From VRUE01 sp035693025 (GTDB lineage: Bacteria > Actinomycetota > Thermoleophilia > Solirubrobacterales > 70-9), in NCBI GenBank assembly GCA_035693025.1, contig DASSHI010000015.1, forward strand, positions 1 through 64,000: DNA of 64,000 bases. The letters are read 5' to 3'. Position 1 is the stretch's first letter. Each line of letters begins with the position of its first letter. Both the position numbers and the translations under genes were made by a program. Positions 17,082-25,775 of this stretch are shown here, one piece after another. A model generated the notes under the pieces. The model was given only the letters and a program-made list of their open reading frames with translations, made no database searches and was not told where the DNA came from.

Positions 17082-17492
17082 CTAGGGCCGTCGAAGCACC
17101 TTGACCTTGAAATTCGACCCCGCCGCTTTGGCTGTCCGGTGATCGCCGGTCACGACGAGTTCGACCTCGGGGTGTAGATCGGCTGTCGCCAGGATCAGGG
17201 CGTCCGGCATCCGCAGGGACCTGCGCTTGGAGCGAAGGTCCGCAGCTTTGTCAGCCACCCCGGCGTCGACGGGCAGAATCTCGGAAATGAGGTCGGAGAA
17301 GAAGCCTCGGACGCGCTTCTCGTCGTGGCGGCCGAGCCGTGCGCCGGTCAGCACCTCGGCGTAGGTGACGGCCGATGCGAACAGACGATCCTTGCCGAGG
17401 AGATCGCGGATCGCCTCGTCGGCGGCGTCATGGAGGGCGTCGCCGCGATCTAGGAAGGCGATGACCGCGTCGGAATCGAGGACTACCGCCAC
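17082..17492 (-). CDS. vapC: PIN-domain toxin VapC
   Basis: A 136-residue PIN-fold ribonuclease. Metal-binding acids are visible in LDSDAVIAF (D6, D8), YAEVLTG (E46 region) and MPDALILATA (D98 region), with a final VTGDHRT motif. VapC toxins cut tRNA or rRNA. Its start overlaps the 3' end of the antitoxin gene by 10 bases. The pair lies just outside the putative island end. Confidence 0.88.
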   Translation of the reverse strand: MAVVLDSDAVIAFLDRGDALHDAADEAIRDLLGKDRLFASAVTYAEVLTGARLGRHDEKRVRGFFSDLISEILPVDAGVADKAADLRSKRRSLRMPDALILATADLHPEVELVVTGDHRTAKAAGSNFKVKVLRRP

Positions 17493-17722
17493 TCGTCGCG
17501 CAGTCCGTCTACGCGCTCGCGCAGATTGCCGCCGGTATCGAGGCAGCCGGAATAGCGATCGATCAGCTCGCCGACGCGCGTAAGGACGACGCGGCCCGCG
17601 CCCTCGGCTTCCACCCGCAGCGTGTCCCCGGCCTCGAAGCCCGCCTTGCGGAATGGGGCGGCGGGTATCGTCACCTGATGCTTGCTGGACACCCTGGTCT
17701 GGTTCTTTACCTTTTCAGCCAT
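17483..17722 (-). CDS. vapB: AbrB/MazE-type antitoxin VapB
   Basis: A 79-residue antitoxin with an AbrB swapped-hairpin fold: RVSSKHQVTIPAAPFRKAGF (10-29) followed by GDTLRVEAEGAGRVVLTR. The start at ATG 17722 is chosen over the much longer open frame because the family begins just before this motif. The short acidic/basic tail is the usual VapC-binding segment. It overlaps vapC and probably binds the region upstream of 17722 to control both genes. Confidence 0.88.
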   Translation of the reverse strand: MAEKVKNQTRVSSKHQVTIPAAPFRKAGFEAGDTLRVEAEGAGRVVLTRVGELIDRYSGCLDTGGNLRERVDGLRDEWR

Positions 17723-17796
17723 AGGTAAAGGATACTCGATCCGAAGTAAGCGCGACGCGACCGGTTGCCCCTGGCGACCGGTCGCGTCGCTCAATC

Positions 17797-17813
17797 CCCG
17801 AATCTCAATCCGG
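17797..17813 (+). repeat. Intergenic 17-bp repeat, copy A
   Basis: CCCGAATCTCAATCCGG, identical to 20115-20131. Related versions occur at 17012-17028 (CTCGAATCTCGATCCGG) and near 12465. A related 13-mer, ATCCGGGTATCGT, occurs at 16225-16237 and 24503-24515. Most copies lie between or at the ends of genes. Confidence 0.5.
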
Positions 17814-17847
17814 GGCGCCCTCGCCGGACTTCGGTCCGTCGCTCGCT

Positions 17848-18474
17848 CTAGCCCCGGCGGAATGGATCGACGTAGACGTCGTCGACCTGCCAATTGCCCG
17901 TCGAGTCGAGGGGGGTGAAGCGGATTTCGATCGCGCTTGGGATCAACGTCCCGAGGATGGTCGAAAGGGTGAGCACGGTGGAAATCGGCTGGGTCGGCGC
18001 CCAGGTGGAACCGGCGCGGAGGGTGGCAGCCGTCTTGGTGTGCACCAGGCCGAGCAGCTTGTAGACGGCTTCCACGCGCAGTTGCGAGGAGGGGTCGCCG
18101 CTGTTGCGGGCGGTCAGCCGGAACGACGGAGTGCCGATCGACATGCAGACCGGCGGGCTCACGGCCGAGCTGCCCGAGGGGAGGGACAGCGACCGGGAGT
18201 CCCCGGCATCGTTGAGGTAATAGCTCTCGTTTTCTTCGACGACCGCGGCGCCGTTGTTCAGCTGCCAGCCGGAGCCGCCGGCCTCGAAGCCGCCGTCGGG
18301 TGCGAGCACGTAGTTGTGCTGATCTCCCCAGGGGCTGAACACGGTCTCTGCGCCGGAGTACGAGCACGCCTGTGCGGAGCCCGCGAAGACAGCCAGCGTC
18401 AGCAGTGCGGTGGACAGTAGGACGGCGAGCCTGCTGCGGCTCGAGGCCGGAACCGGGTGAGATAGACGTGCCAT
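17848..18474 (-). CDS. Small secreted protein, beta-sandwich-like
   Basis: A 208-residue exported protein. The signal peptide runs to about residue 36 (LLSTALLTLAVFAGSAQA) and mature Cys residues follow. The mature part (GGFEAGGSGWQLNNGAAVVE, then a VDDVYVDPF ending) looks like a jelly-roll or carbohydrate-binding-type sandwich. The ATG at 18474 is preferred because an AAGGAGG ribosome-binding site lies just upstream; the longer open frame runs through that site. It is monocistronic, downstream of the divergent promoter region it shares with the HD-GYP gene. Confidence 0.7.
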   Translation of the reverse strand: MARLSHPVPASSRSRLAVLLSTALLTLAVFAGSAQACSYSGAETVFSPWGDQHNYVLAPDGGFEAGGSGWQLNNGAAVVEENESYYLNDAGDSRSLSLPSGSSAVSPPVCMSIGTPSFRLTARNSGDPSSQLRVEAVYKLLGLVHTKTAATLRAGSTWAPTQPISTVLTLSTILGTLIPSAIEIRFTPLDSTGNWQVDDVYVDPFRRG

Positions 18475-18669
18475 TTTAAGGGAAACCTCCTTGTCGCAGG
18501 CCAAAAAGCCTGGTCGTTAAAACCAAGCTGGCAGTCGAGCCGTCTCAGGCTGAAACCCGAGATCTCCAACTTTGCGTCCCCGCCTCGCGACAGGTTTGCC
18601 CTTATTCAGCTGACTTATGTGTGCAGCCCGCGCATAATCGACCTGCATCCAGCCGACTTGAATAAGTTC

Positions 18670-18696
18670 ATACGAATGGCTACTGAATTTTCGTAT
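18670..18696 (+). promoter_or_regulatory. Inverted repeat in an AT-richer intergenic region
   Basis: ATACGAA (18670-18676) and TTCGTAT (18690-18696) form a 7-bp inverted repeat with a 13-base gap. It lies between the divergently transcribed secreted-protein gene and the HD-GYP gene. The region 18600-18700 is noticeably AT-richer than its surroundings. It may be an operator or hairpin. Nothing else is evident in 18475-18763. Confidence 0.35.
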
Positions 18697-18793
18697 CCTC
18701 GTGCCTGGCGTGCGGATTTCGCCTTGCGGGAATCATCTGTTTGCATGATCAGTCGATGAACTGGTGCGGGTCGGCGAACGCCGGCCGCGTCAT

Positions 18794-20110
18794 ATGGCAC
18801 TCGTCTCGCAGATAGAAGACGCCGAGCATCTCTTCGCCCGCGGCCGTGAGCGGGTGCGGCTGCGCGCGCACGGGGTCGAACGGCGGGTCGAGGCGATCCT
18901 CGCCTGCGGATTCCTCCTCGTCGCCCTGGAGATGCCGCTCCTCCTCTCGTCCCCCCGCGCTCTCGACGTGCCCACCCTGGCGATCCTGATCGGCGCGTAC
19001 GTCGTCTGCAGCAGGGCGAAATTCGACATCGCCGACGGCCACACGGTCCCGACCCAGCTGGTCCTGGTGCCGATGCTCTTCCTCCTGCCGACCCCGGCCG
19101 TGCCGCTGGCCGTCGCCTGCGGCGACCTGCTCGGACGCGGATACGACTATGCCAGCGGCCATACGAGCATTCACCGCGCCTTCCACGCGCTGGGGGACTG
19201 CTGGTATGCCGTCGGCCCGGCGCTGGTCCTCGTCGCGGCCGGCGCCCAGGTCTTCTCCTGGAAGGAGTGGCCGGTCTATCTGGTCGCCCTGCTGGCCCAG
19301 TTCGCCTTCGACTTCGTCCCGGCGGCGATCCGCGAGCGCCTCGTCGACGGCGTCTCGATGCGCACCCTCAGCGGGCTGGTCGCGCCGGTCTACGCGCTGG
19401 ACGGGGCGCTTGCTCCGATCGGCCTGATGGTGGCCTTCGCGGCGACCCAGGCCGGCGCGGCGGTGGCGCTCCTGATCCTCCCCCTGGCGACGGTGCTCGC
19501 CGTGCTCTCCCGCGAGCGCCAGGCCCGGGTCGACCAGGCGATCGAGTTGAGCAGCGCCTATCGCGGCACGGCGATGCTCCTGGGCGACGTGGTCGAGGCC
19601 GATGACGCCTATACCGGCAGCCACAGTCGCGGCGTGGTCGAGCTCTCGCTGGCGGTGTCCGACCAGCTCGGACTCGACCACCGGCAACGCCGCAACGTCG
19701 AGTTCGCGGCCCTGCTGCACGACGTCGGCAAGATCGCGGTGCCGAAGGAGATCATCAACAAGGCGGGACCGCTCGATCCGGAGGAGTGGCAGGTGATGTA
19801 CCGCCACACGATCGAGGGAGAGGAGATGCTGAACCGGGTGGGCGGCGTGCTCTCCGAGGTCGGGCGCATCGTCCGCTCCTCGCACGAGCACTACGACGGC
19901 AGCGGCTACCCGGACGGCCTGGCCGGCGAGGAGATTCCGATCGAGGCCCGGATCGTCACCTGCTGCGATGCCTTCAGCGCGATGACCACCACCCGCTCCT
20001 ACCGCAAGGCGATGCCGGTCGAGACGGCCCTCGCGGAGCTGCGGGCTTGTGCGGGCACTCAGTTCGATCCCAGGGTCGCCGAGAGCCTGGCTGATATCTG
20101 CAGCACCTGA
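18794..20110 (+). CDS. Membrane HD-GYP phosphodiesterase-type protein
   Basis: A protein of about 438 residues. The N-terminal half is hydrophobic with six or more helices (residues about 35-240). The C-terminal half is an HD-GYP domain with HDVGK (309-313) and HEHYDGSGYP (364-373), plus the preceding YTGSHSRGV segment. HD-GYP domains hydrolyse cyclic di-GMP, or sometimes cGAMP, and the membrane half probably senses or localises. The ATG at 18794 is chosen; a GTG at 18764 in the same frame is possible. No GGDEF partner is seen nearby. Confidence 0.85.
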   Translation: MALVSQIEDAEHLFARGRERVRLRAHGVERRVEAILACGFLLVALEMPLLLSSPRALDVPTLAILIGAYVVCSRAKFDIADGHTVPTQLVLVPMLFLLPTPAVPLAVACGDLLGRGYDYASGHTSIHRAFHALGDCWYAVGPALVLVAAGAQVFSWKEWPVYLVALLAQFAFDFVPAAIRERLVDGVSMRTLSGLVAPVYALDGALAPIGLMVAFAATQAGAAVALLILPLATVLAVLSRERQARVDQAIELSSAYRGTAMLLGDVVEADDAYTGSHSRGVVELSLAVSDQLGLDHRQRRNVEFAALLHDVGKIAVPKEIINKAGPLDPEEWQVMYRHTIEGEEMLNRVGGVLSEVGRIVRSSHEHYDGSGYPDGLAGEEIPIEARIVTCCDAFSAMTTTRSYRKAMPVETALAELRACAGTQFDPRVAESLADICST

Positions 20111-20114
20111 CGGT

Positions 20115-20131
20115 CCCGAATCTCAATCCGG
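20115..20131 (+). repeat. Intergenic 17-bp repeat, copy B
   Basis: CCCGAATCTCAATCCGG, identical to 17797-17813. It sits between the HD-GYP stop and the alpha/beta hydrolase start. Confidence 0.5.
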
Positions 20132-20157
20132 TCGGCGCCGCAGGGTACGGTTTCTCG

Positions 20158-21012
20158 ATGGCTGGACAGCGACATCTTGCCCTGGGCTCGGACGGGCCTG
20201 CCGCCGGCGTGCCGGGGGACGTTTGGGGCATTCGGATAAACGCCACCAGGCGCGGCGCGGCGCGGCAGGGCGGCGACCTGCCGATAGTCGTGCTGCACGG
20301 CTGGGGCGCGCACCTCGCCGCGGTCGAGCCGATCCTGGCAGCCCTGGAGGGGGAGACCGAAGTGCTGGCCTTGGACCTGCCGGGATTCGGAGATTCGGCG
20401 GATCCGCCGGAGGCTTGGGACTCGGAGGACTATGCGCGCATCGTGGTCGAGTGGCTCGCCCAGGCCGGGGTCGGGCGCTGCCACCTGATCGGGCACTCGT
20501 TCGGGGGGCGGGTCGCGATCTGCCTCGCCGCGCAACATCCCGAGCTGGTCGAACGGCTGATCCTCTGCGACGCCGCGGGGCTGCGGCCCAAACGCGGCTG
20601 GCGGTATCGCTACCGCGTCGCACTGGCCAAGCTCGGGCGCCTGCTGGGGCTCTTCGGCCCAGCCGGGAAACGCCTGCAGGAGCGGATCCGCTCGCGTGTC
20701 GCCTCCTCCGACTACCTGAACGCCTCGCCGGCGATGCGGGAGACCTTTCGACGGATCGTCGGCGAGGACCTCGAACCACATCTGCCCCACATCTCCGCCC
20801 CATGCCTGCTCGTCTGGGGCAGCGCCGACGAGGACACCCCGCTGTGGATGGGACGGCGCATGGAGGAGCTCGTTCCCGACGCGGCGATGGTCGTCTTCGA
20901 GGGTGCCGGGCACTACTCATATGCGAACGAGCCCGGGCGCTTCGCCCAGCTGAGTCGCCACTTCCTCTGTGAGCAGCCGCGCCAGGTCGCGAGCGGGCAG
21001 GAGTCCGCGTGA
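20158..21012 (+). CDS. Alpha/beta hydrolase
   Basis: A 284-residue alpha/beta-hydrolase-fold enzyme. The oxyanion-hole segment is HGWG (47-50), the nucleophile elbow is GHSFGG with S114, and a late GAGHYS segment holds the catalytic His. The acid is probably in VWGSADEDTP. No signal peptide. It is the first gene of a co-directional run: the next gene starts inside its stop (GTGA). The run encodes peptidoglycan-precursor enzymes, so a lipid- or wall-linked ester substrate is possible, but none can be named. Confidence 0.85.
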   Translation: MAGQRHLALGSDGPAAGVPGDVWGIRINATRRGAARQGGDLPIVVLHGWGAHLAAVEPILAALEGETEVLALDLPGFGDSADPPEAWDSEDYARIVVEWLAQAGVGRCHLIGHSFGGRVAICLAAQHPELVERLILCDAAGLRPKRGWRYRYRVALAKLGRLLGLFGPAGKRLQERIRSRVASSDYLNASPAMRETFRRIVGEDLEPHLPHISAPCLLVWGSADEDTPLWMGRRMEELVPDAAMVVFEGAGHYSYANEPGRFAQLSRHFLCEQPRQVASGQESA

Positions 21013-22682
21013 GCCCCCTCGCCTGGATCGCGCTCGTGCTCGGCGCCGCAACCACGCTCGCGCTGCTCGCCGGCCGCCTCCACCTCTTCCTCCACCTGCT
21101 CCAGCTCGAGCACTACGAGCTGCGCCGCCTGCGCGTCTGGGTCGCCCGGCGGGGCGAGCGCCTCGCGCCGCGTGACCTCGCGCTCGGCGCCGGCTCGGCC
21201 GTCCTGCTCGCCGTCGCCTTCGCAATCGGCCTGCCCGCCCTCGCCGCGGCGCTCGCCGCCGCCGGCCTCGCGCTCGCCGCCGTCCGCGCCCGCGCCGTCC
21301 TCGGCCGCGACCAGGTCAAGCCGCTCCAGTTCACCCCGCGGGCCACTCGCCTCTACGCAACCGCGCTCGTCTTCGCCGCCCTCGCGCTGGCGGTTCCCGT
21401 CGTCCTCGCCGCCCTGACGACCCCGACCCTCGGCGCCGTCGCCCTCGTCGCGATCGCGGCCGCGCTGCTCCTCCTCACCCCCGAGCTGCTCGGCCTCGCC
21501 AACCTGGCGATGCGCCCCGTCCAGCGCGCCGACAACGCCCGCTTCGAGCGCCGTGCCCGCCGCCGTCTGCGCGACGTCGCCCCGCTGGTCATCGGCATCA
21601 CCGGCTCCTACGGCAAGACGACGACCAAGGGCTGCGTCGCCCAGGTCGCGAACCTGGCCGGGCTGACGCTGCCGACGCCGGCCTCGTTCAACAGCTACCT
21701 CGGCGTGATTCGCACGATCAACGAGAACCTGCGTCCCGACCACCGCACCTTCGTCGTCGAGATGGGCGCCTACCGGCGCGGCGACATCGCCGAGCTCTGC
21801 CGTCTGGTCGAGCCGCGCATCGGCATCCTCACGGCGATCGGCCCGGCCCACCTGGAGCGCTTCGGCACGCTCGAGCAGACGACGCTGGCCAAGGGCGAGC
21901 TGGCGGAGGGGCTGCCGGCCGACGGCATCTTCATCACCCGCGCCGACGACGCCCGCTGCCGCGCGGCGGCCGAGCGCGCGCCCTGCCCGGTGCGCCTCTT
22001 CTCCCCGGACCCACATCCCGAGGCGACGGCCTGGGCGGAGAACGCCCGCCTCGACGAGGGCCGCTCGCGCTTCGACCTCTGCCTGCGGGAGGAGGGGGGG
22101 ACGGTCCGCCACGCGGTCAGCGCCCGCCTGCTCGGCCGTCACAACGTCGCCAACCTGCTCGCCGCCGCCCTCGCCGGGGTCGAGCTGGGCCTGGCGCCTG
22201 AGCAGATCGCCCGCGCCCTCGGTCAGGTCGCCCCGCCCGAGCACCGCCTCTCGCCGATCGTCAACCGCGCCGCCGGGATCGTCGTGATCGACGACGCCTA
22301 CAACGCCAACCCGGCGGGCGCCGAGGCCGCCCTGGAGGTGCTCGCCGCCCATCCCGGCAAGCGCCGCATCCTCGTCACCCCGGGCATGGTCGAGCTGGGC
22401 GATCGCGAGGAAGCCGAGAACGAACGCTTCGGCACGGCGGCGGCTGCCGTCTGCGACATCGTCGTCCTCGTCGGCGAGAAGCAGGCGGCGCCGATCAGGC
22501 GGGGCCTCGAAGCGGCCGGGTTCGCCGCCGACGCGCTGCGCACGGTCGCCGACTCCGCCGGCGCCGAGCGGCTCCTCGCCGAGACCTCGCGCGCCGGCGA
22601 CGTGATCCTCTTCGAGAACGACCTGCCCGACCTCTACCGCGGCCAGGCCGGCGGCGCCGAGACGACGGCCGCGGCCGCTTGA
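21009..22682 (+). CDS. Mur ligase family protein (MurF-like) with N-terminal membrane domain
   Basis: A 557-residue protein. The first about 165 residues contain four to five hydrophobic helices (near 4-21, 58-95, 115-137, 140-165). A Mur ligase catalytic domain follows, with P-loop GSYGKTT (199-205), the EMGAYRRGDI and GPAHLERFGT segments, and a C-terminal domain with DDAYNANP. The order and motifs match UDP-MurNAc-tripeptide:D-Ala-D-Ala ligase (MurF). The membrane domain is not part of classical MurF, so this may be a specialised or regulatory paralogue. Its stop overlaps the start of the VanX-type gene. Confidence 0.85.
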   Translation: MSPLAWIALVLGAATTLALLAGRLHLFLHLLQLEHYELRRLRVWVARRGERLAPRDLALGAGSAVLLAVAFAIGLPALAAALAAAGLALAAVRARAVLGRDQVKPLQFTPRATRLYATALVFAALALAVPVVLAALTTPTLGAVALVAIAAALLLLTPELLGLANLAMRPVQRADNARFERRARRRLRDVAPLVIGITGSYGKTTTKGCVAQVANLAGLTLPTPASFNSYLGVIRTINENLRPDHRTFVVEMGAYRRGDIAELCRLVEPRIGILTAIGPAHLERFGTLEQTTLAKGELAEGLPADGIFITRADDARCRAAAERAPCPVRLFSPDPHPEATAWAENARLDEGRSRFDLCLREEGGTVRHAVSARLLGRHNVANLLAAALAGVELGLAPEQIARALGQVAPPEHRLSPIVNRAAGIVVIDDAYNANPAGAEAALEVLAAHPGKRRILVTPGMVELGDREEAENERFGTAAAAVCDIVVLVGEKQAAPIRRGLEAAGFAADALRTVADSAGAERLLAETSRAGDVILFENDLPDLYRGQAGGAETTAAAA

Positions 22683-23269
22683 CCGCCGCGCCCCCGTTGC
22701 GCCGGCTCGCCCCCGGAGCCCACGGTGACTGCCTCTGGGTCGAGCCCGTCTACCACCTGCGCGGCTACGAGGGGGCGATCCCCGAGGTGCGACTGCGGCC
22801 CGAGGTCGCCGAAGCGTTGATCCGGGCCGCCGAGGGGCTGCGGGCCGAGCACGCCACCGGCCTGCTGGTCTGGGACGGCTGGCGCCCGCCGGCGCTGCAG
22901 CGGCGCCTCTGGGACGAGTACCGCCAGGATCTGGCGCGCACGACGGGGCTCGAGGGCGAGGCGCTCGACGCCCGCGCGCGCCTCTTCGTCAGCCCCCCCG
23001 ACGGCGACGACGGCAGCCCGCCGCCCCACTCGACCGGCAGGACCGTCGACCTGACGCTCTGCTCGCCGGACGGGGCGGCGCTCGACATGGGGGGCGAGTT
23101 CGACGAGCTCACCGAGCGCTCCGCCGGCGACTACTACGAGCGCGAGGGCCTCGCCCCGGCCGAGCAGGCCTACCGCGACCGCCGCCGCCTCCTCCTGCGG
23201 GCGATGGAGGAGCAGGGCTTCCACCGCCTTCCCAGCGAGTGGTGGCACTTCGAGCACGGGCAGGATTAG
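22679..23269 (+). CDS. D-alanyl-D-alanine dipeptidase, VanX/DdpX type
   Basis: A 196-residue M15D zinc peptidase. The motifs are WDGWRP (65-70), HSTGRTVDL with H117 and D124, and EWWHFEH with E187 and H190, giving the three zinc ligands and the catalytic Glu. The enzyme cleaves D-Ala-D-Ala. In vancomycin resistance it removes the normal dipeptide; in other bacteria it recycles wall material. There is no signal peptide, so it is cytoplasmic. It is translated from TTG overlapping the Mur-ligase stop. Confidence 0.9.
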   Translation: MTAAPPLRRLAPGAHGDCLWVEPVYHLRGYEGAIPEVRLRPEVAEALIRAAEGLRAEHATGLLVWDGWRPPALQRRLWDEYRQDLARTTGLEGEALDARARLFVSPPDGDDGSPPPHSTGRTVDLTLCSPDGAALDMGGEFDELTERSAGDYYEREGLAPAEQAYRDRRRLLLRAMEEQGFHRLPSEWWHFEHGQD

Positions 23270-23300
23270 CCGCGCCCCGAGAGAAGACGTAGGACCGCCG

Positions 23301-24503
23301 ATGGCTCGCTCGCAAAGCACCTTCGACGCCTACGTGGCCCGCAACCACGCCGGCGAGAGGAACTCGCTCCAGCTGATGGGCTTCAGCGGCGCCCTCGTCG
23401 CGATCCTGCTCGCGGTCGCGATCGAGACCGACAGCCAGGCGGCCGGGCTGGCGCTGGCGATCCCACTGGTCTTCTTCGCCTACGCCTTCGAGCAGTGGCG
23501 TGACGCCCGCGGCGGCCGCGAGAGCCTGCGCAACGACGTGATCGCGCTCAGCAGCGTCCTCTACCAGGACGCCGCGACGATCACCCGGGTGCTCGAGCGG
23601 GAGATGGTCTACGAGTACCTGCAGAACCTGCTGCAGGCGGCGCTCGATGACGAGGAGTTCGGCCGCGGCTACTGGCAGCAGGCGGTGCGGCCGTTCATCA
23701 AAGAGGGTGAGAAAGGGTTCCGTCAGGACTGGAACTACCGGATCGACCTGATCGAACTCGGGCAGCCGGTGGCGATTCCGCTTCCCGCCGCCGGAGAGTT
23801 CGTCGTCGCTCCCTCCGAATACTGGCGGCTCGGCACCGTCGCCAACTTCCGACAGCAGGTGAGGCATCCGCACGACGAGTGCTACATCGGCTGCACCTTC
23901 TCCCTCCAGCACCTGCCCGATTGGTTTCGCGACGACGGCTTCTTTCTGCGCGAGCTGGTCCATCTCTCACCAGAGCAGACCGCGGGGCTCGCCGGCCTCT
24001 TCACCGAGGACTGGATAGCCCCCGGGGGGCCTGACGACACACACCCCGATCGGGGATGGGCCGCCGCGAGCACACTGTTCGAATGTGAGATACGGATTGC
24101 CGACCGTGACCTCAAGCCGAACGGGGTGCAGATAAGCGAGCGCGGCATCCGCTGGCGGTACGCGATCGACGAAGAGCTCAAGCAGAGGATGCCCGACGGC
24201 GTGCCGGTGCGGATCTCCGTACACACCTTCCAACCGCGTCATCAAACCTACTTCCCGGTGAACATCACGCAGCCGACCCGGCATCCGACCGTGCGCTTCT
24301 CCTACTCGCAGACCTCGCTTGCGCCGGACGACATCGGCGCCAACGTGTTCTTCTCCGCCGAGGAGCCGTACCGGCCGGAGCTGGTCGAACACGATCGCGC
24401 CGCGAAGCTGATCGTGCTGCAGACCAACCGCGAGGATTGGGTCTTCGCGGGCTCCGGCGGCATCTTCGTCTGGGACGACCGAGATGCTGCGGTTGGGGCC
24501 TGA
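23301..24503 (+). CDS. Membrane-anchored protein of unknown function
   Basis: A 400-residue protein. Two hydrophobic helices (about 25-42 and 47-64) near the N-terminus are followed by a polar helical region (about 75-130) and a large, apparently beta-rich part (150-400) with many aromatic residues, for example FSYSQTSLAPDDIGANVFFS and EDWVFAGSGGIFVWDD. I do not recognise the family. It lies in the cell-wall precursor run, 31 bases after the dipeptidase gene. Its 3' end overlaps the longest possible frame of the first ligase gene. A sensory or scaffold role at the membrane is conceivable but unsupported. Confidence 0.7.
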   Translation: MARSQSTFDAYVARNHAGERNSLQLMGFSGALVAILLAVAIETDSQAAGLALAIPLVFFAYAFEQWRDARGGRESLRNDVIALSSVLYQDAATITRVLEREMVYEYLQNLLQAALDDEEFGRGYWQQAVRPFIKEGEKGFRQDWNYRIDLIELGQPVAIPLPAAGEFVVAPSEYWRLGTVANFRQQVRHPHDECYIGCTFSLQHLPDWFRDDGFFLRELVHLSPEQTAGLAGLFTEDWIAPGGPDDTHPDRGWAAASTLFECEIRIADRDLKPNGVQISERGIRWRYAIDEELKQRMPDGVPVRISVHTFQPRHQTYFPVNITQPTRHPTVRFSYSQTSLAPDDIGANVFFSAEEPYRPELVEHDRAAKLIVLQTNREDWVFAGSGGIFVWDDRDAAVGA

Positions 24504-24559
24504 TCCGGGTATCGTCCGTCCCAGATGAGCGATCCCCTGCTCGGCCACCGCTTGACCCA

Positions 24560-25768
24560 TTGACAGTCGCGCCCGGACAACGGATCGGCGTCTGCTTCGG
24601 CGGGCCGTCTGTGGAGCACGACGTCTCGATCATCAGCGCCCAGCAGTTGATGGAGGCTCTGAGCGCGCGCCACGAGCCGGTCCCGGTCTACCTCGCCCGC
24701 GACGGCCGTTTCTGGACCGGCGAGGCGCTGCGCTCGGTCGAGTCCTTCGGCGGCGATCCGCCCGCCGGGGCCGAGCCCTGCGAGCTGCGCCTCGGCGGCG
24801 CCGACGGCTCGGGCTTCTTCCGTCCGGCCTCGTCGCGCTTTCGCGGCGACGAGCCGCTGCGCCTCGACGCGGTGATCTGCGCGATCCACGGCACCGGCGG
24901 CGAGGACGGCGCCCTGCTCGGCGCGCTGGAGCACACCACGCTTCCCTACGCCGGCGGCGGCGTCGGCTCCGCCGCGGCGGCGATGAACAAGGCGACCGGG
25001 AAGGCGATCTTCCGGGCGGCCGGGATCGAGGTAAACCCGGACGTCGTCGCCCACCGCAGCGACTTCTCGCGCGACCCCGACGCCGTCCTGGCGAGTGCCG
25101 AGGAGGGGGTGGGATTGCCCTGCTACGTCAAGCCGCTCTCGCTCGGCTCCTCGATCGGCGTCTCGCGTTGCGCCACTGCCGAGGAGCTGCACGAGGCGTT
25201 CGAGCTCGGCTTCGAGCTCGACCGGGCCGTGTTGGTCGAGCCCGCCCTGGACGACGCGATCGAGATCAACTGCGCCGTGCTCGGCGCCGCCGAAGGCGAG
25301 CTGCGCGCCTCCCTCTGCGAGCAGCCGGTGAAGGGTGAGGGCGCTCTGCTCGGCTTCGAAGAGAAGTACCTCTCCGGCGCGAAGGGCAAGGCCCAGGCCG
25401 GCGGCACGAAGGGGGAGGACGGGGGGATGGCCTCCCAGGACCGGTTGATCCCGGCGCCGATTCCCGATGCCCTCACGGCGGCGATCCAGGAGACCGCGCG
25501 CCGCGCCCACCGCGCCCTCGGCTTCGCCGGCGTCGTCCGCTACGACTTCCTCGTCGAGCGCGCCGACGGCGACGCGCGCGTCGTCCTCAACGAGGCCAAT
25601 ACGGTCCCCGGCTCCTTCTCCTTCTACCTCTTCGAACCCGCCGGGATGGACTTCGCCGAGCTCGCCGACGGCCTGATCGAGATCGCCGTCCGCGAGGCGG
25701 CGGAGCGGCGGGCGACGACCAGGACCTTCGAGTCGGTGCTGCTCGAGCGGCACGGCGCGCGAGGGTGA
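24560..25768 (+). CDS. ddl: D-alanine--D-alanine ligase
   Basis: An ATP-grasp ligase of about 402 residues. It has the opening GGPSVEHDVSIISAQ, an ATP-grasp core with CYVKPLSLGSSIGVSR, the omega-loop region LLGFEEKYLSGAKG, and the metal-binding end VVLNEANTVPG. It joins two D-Ala, or possibly D-Ala plus another D-residue, for peptidoglycan. The start is unclear: an in-frame opening extends to 24437 over the previous gene, while TTG at 24560 begins just before the conserved RIGVCFGG. It is followed after 7 bases by a second ligase-like gene. Confidence 0.88.
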   Translation: MTVAPGQRIGVCFGGPSVEHDVSIISAQQLMEALSARHEPVPVYLARDGRFWTGEALRSVESFGGDPPAGAEPCELRLGGADGSGFFRPASSRFRGDEPLRLDAVICAIHGTGGEDGALLGALEHTTLPYAGGGVGSAAAAMNKATGKAIFRAAGIEVNPDVVAHRSDFSRDPDAVLASAEEGVGLPCYVKPLSLGSSIGVSRCATAEELHEAFELGFELDRAVLVEPALDDAIEINCAVLGAAEGELRASLCEQPVKGEGALLGFEEKYLSGAKGKAQAGGTKGEDGGMASQDRLIPAPIPDALTAAIQETARRAHRALGFAGVVRYDFLVERADGDARVVLNEANTVPGSFSFYLFEPAGMDFAELADGLIEIAVREAAERRATTRTFESVLLERHGARG

Positions 25769-25775
25769 GCGCGGC

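Noticed and set aside
18764..18793. Upstream GTG start for the HD-GYP gene
   Set aside because: The extra ten residues are basic and add no conserved feature; the ATG at 18794 is preferred but not proven.
23301..24503. Possible CBASS effector (two helices plus beta-rich domain)
   Set aside because: No CD-NTase or other CBASS gene is nearby, and the context is peptidoglycan synthesis.
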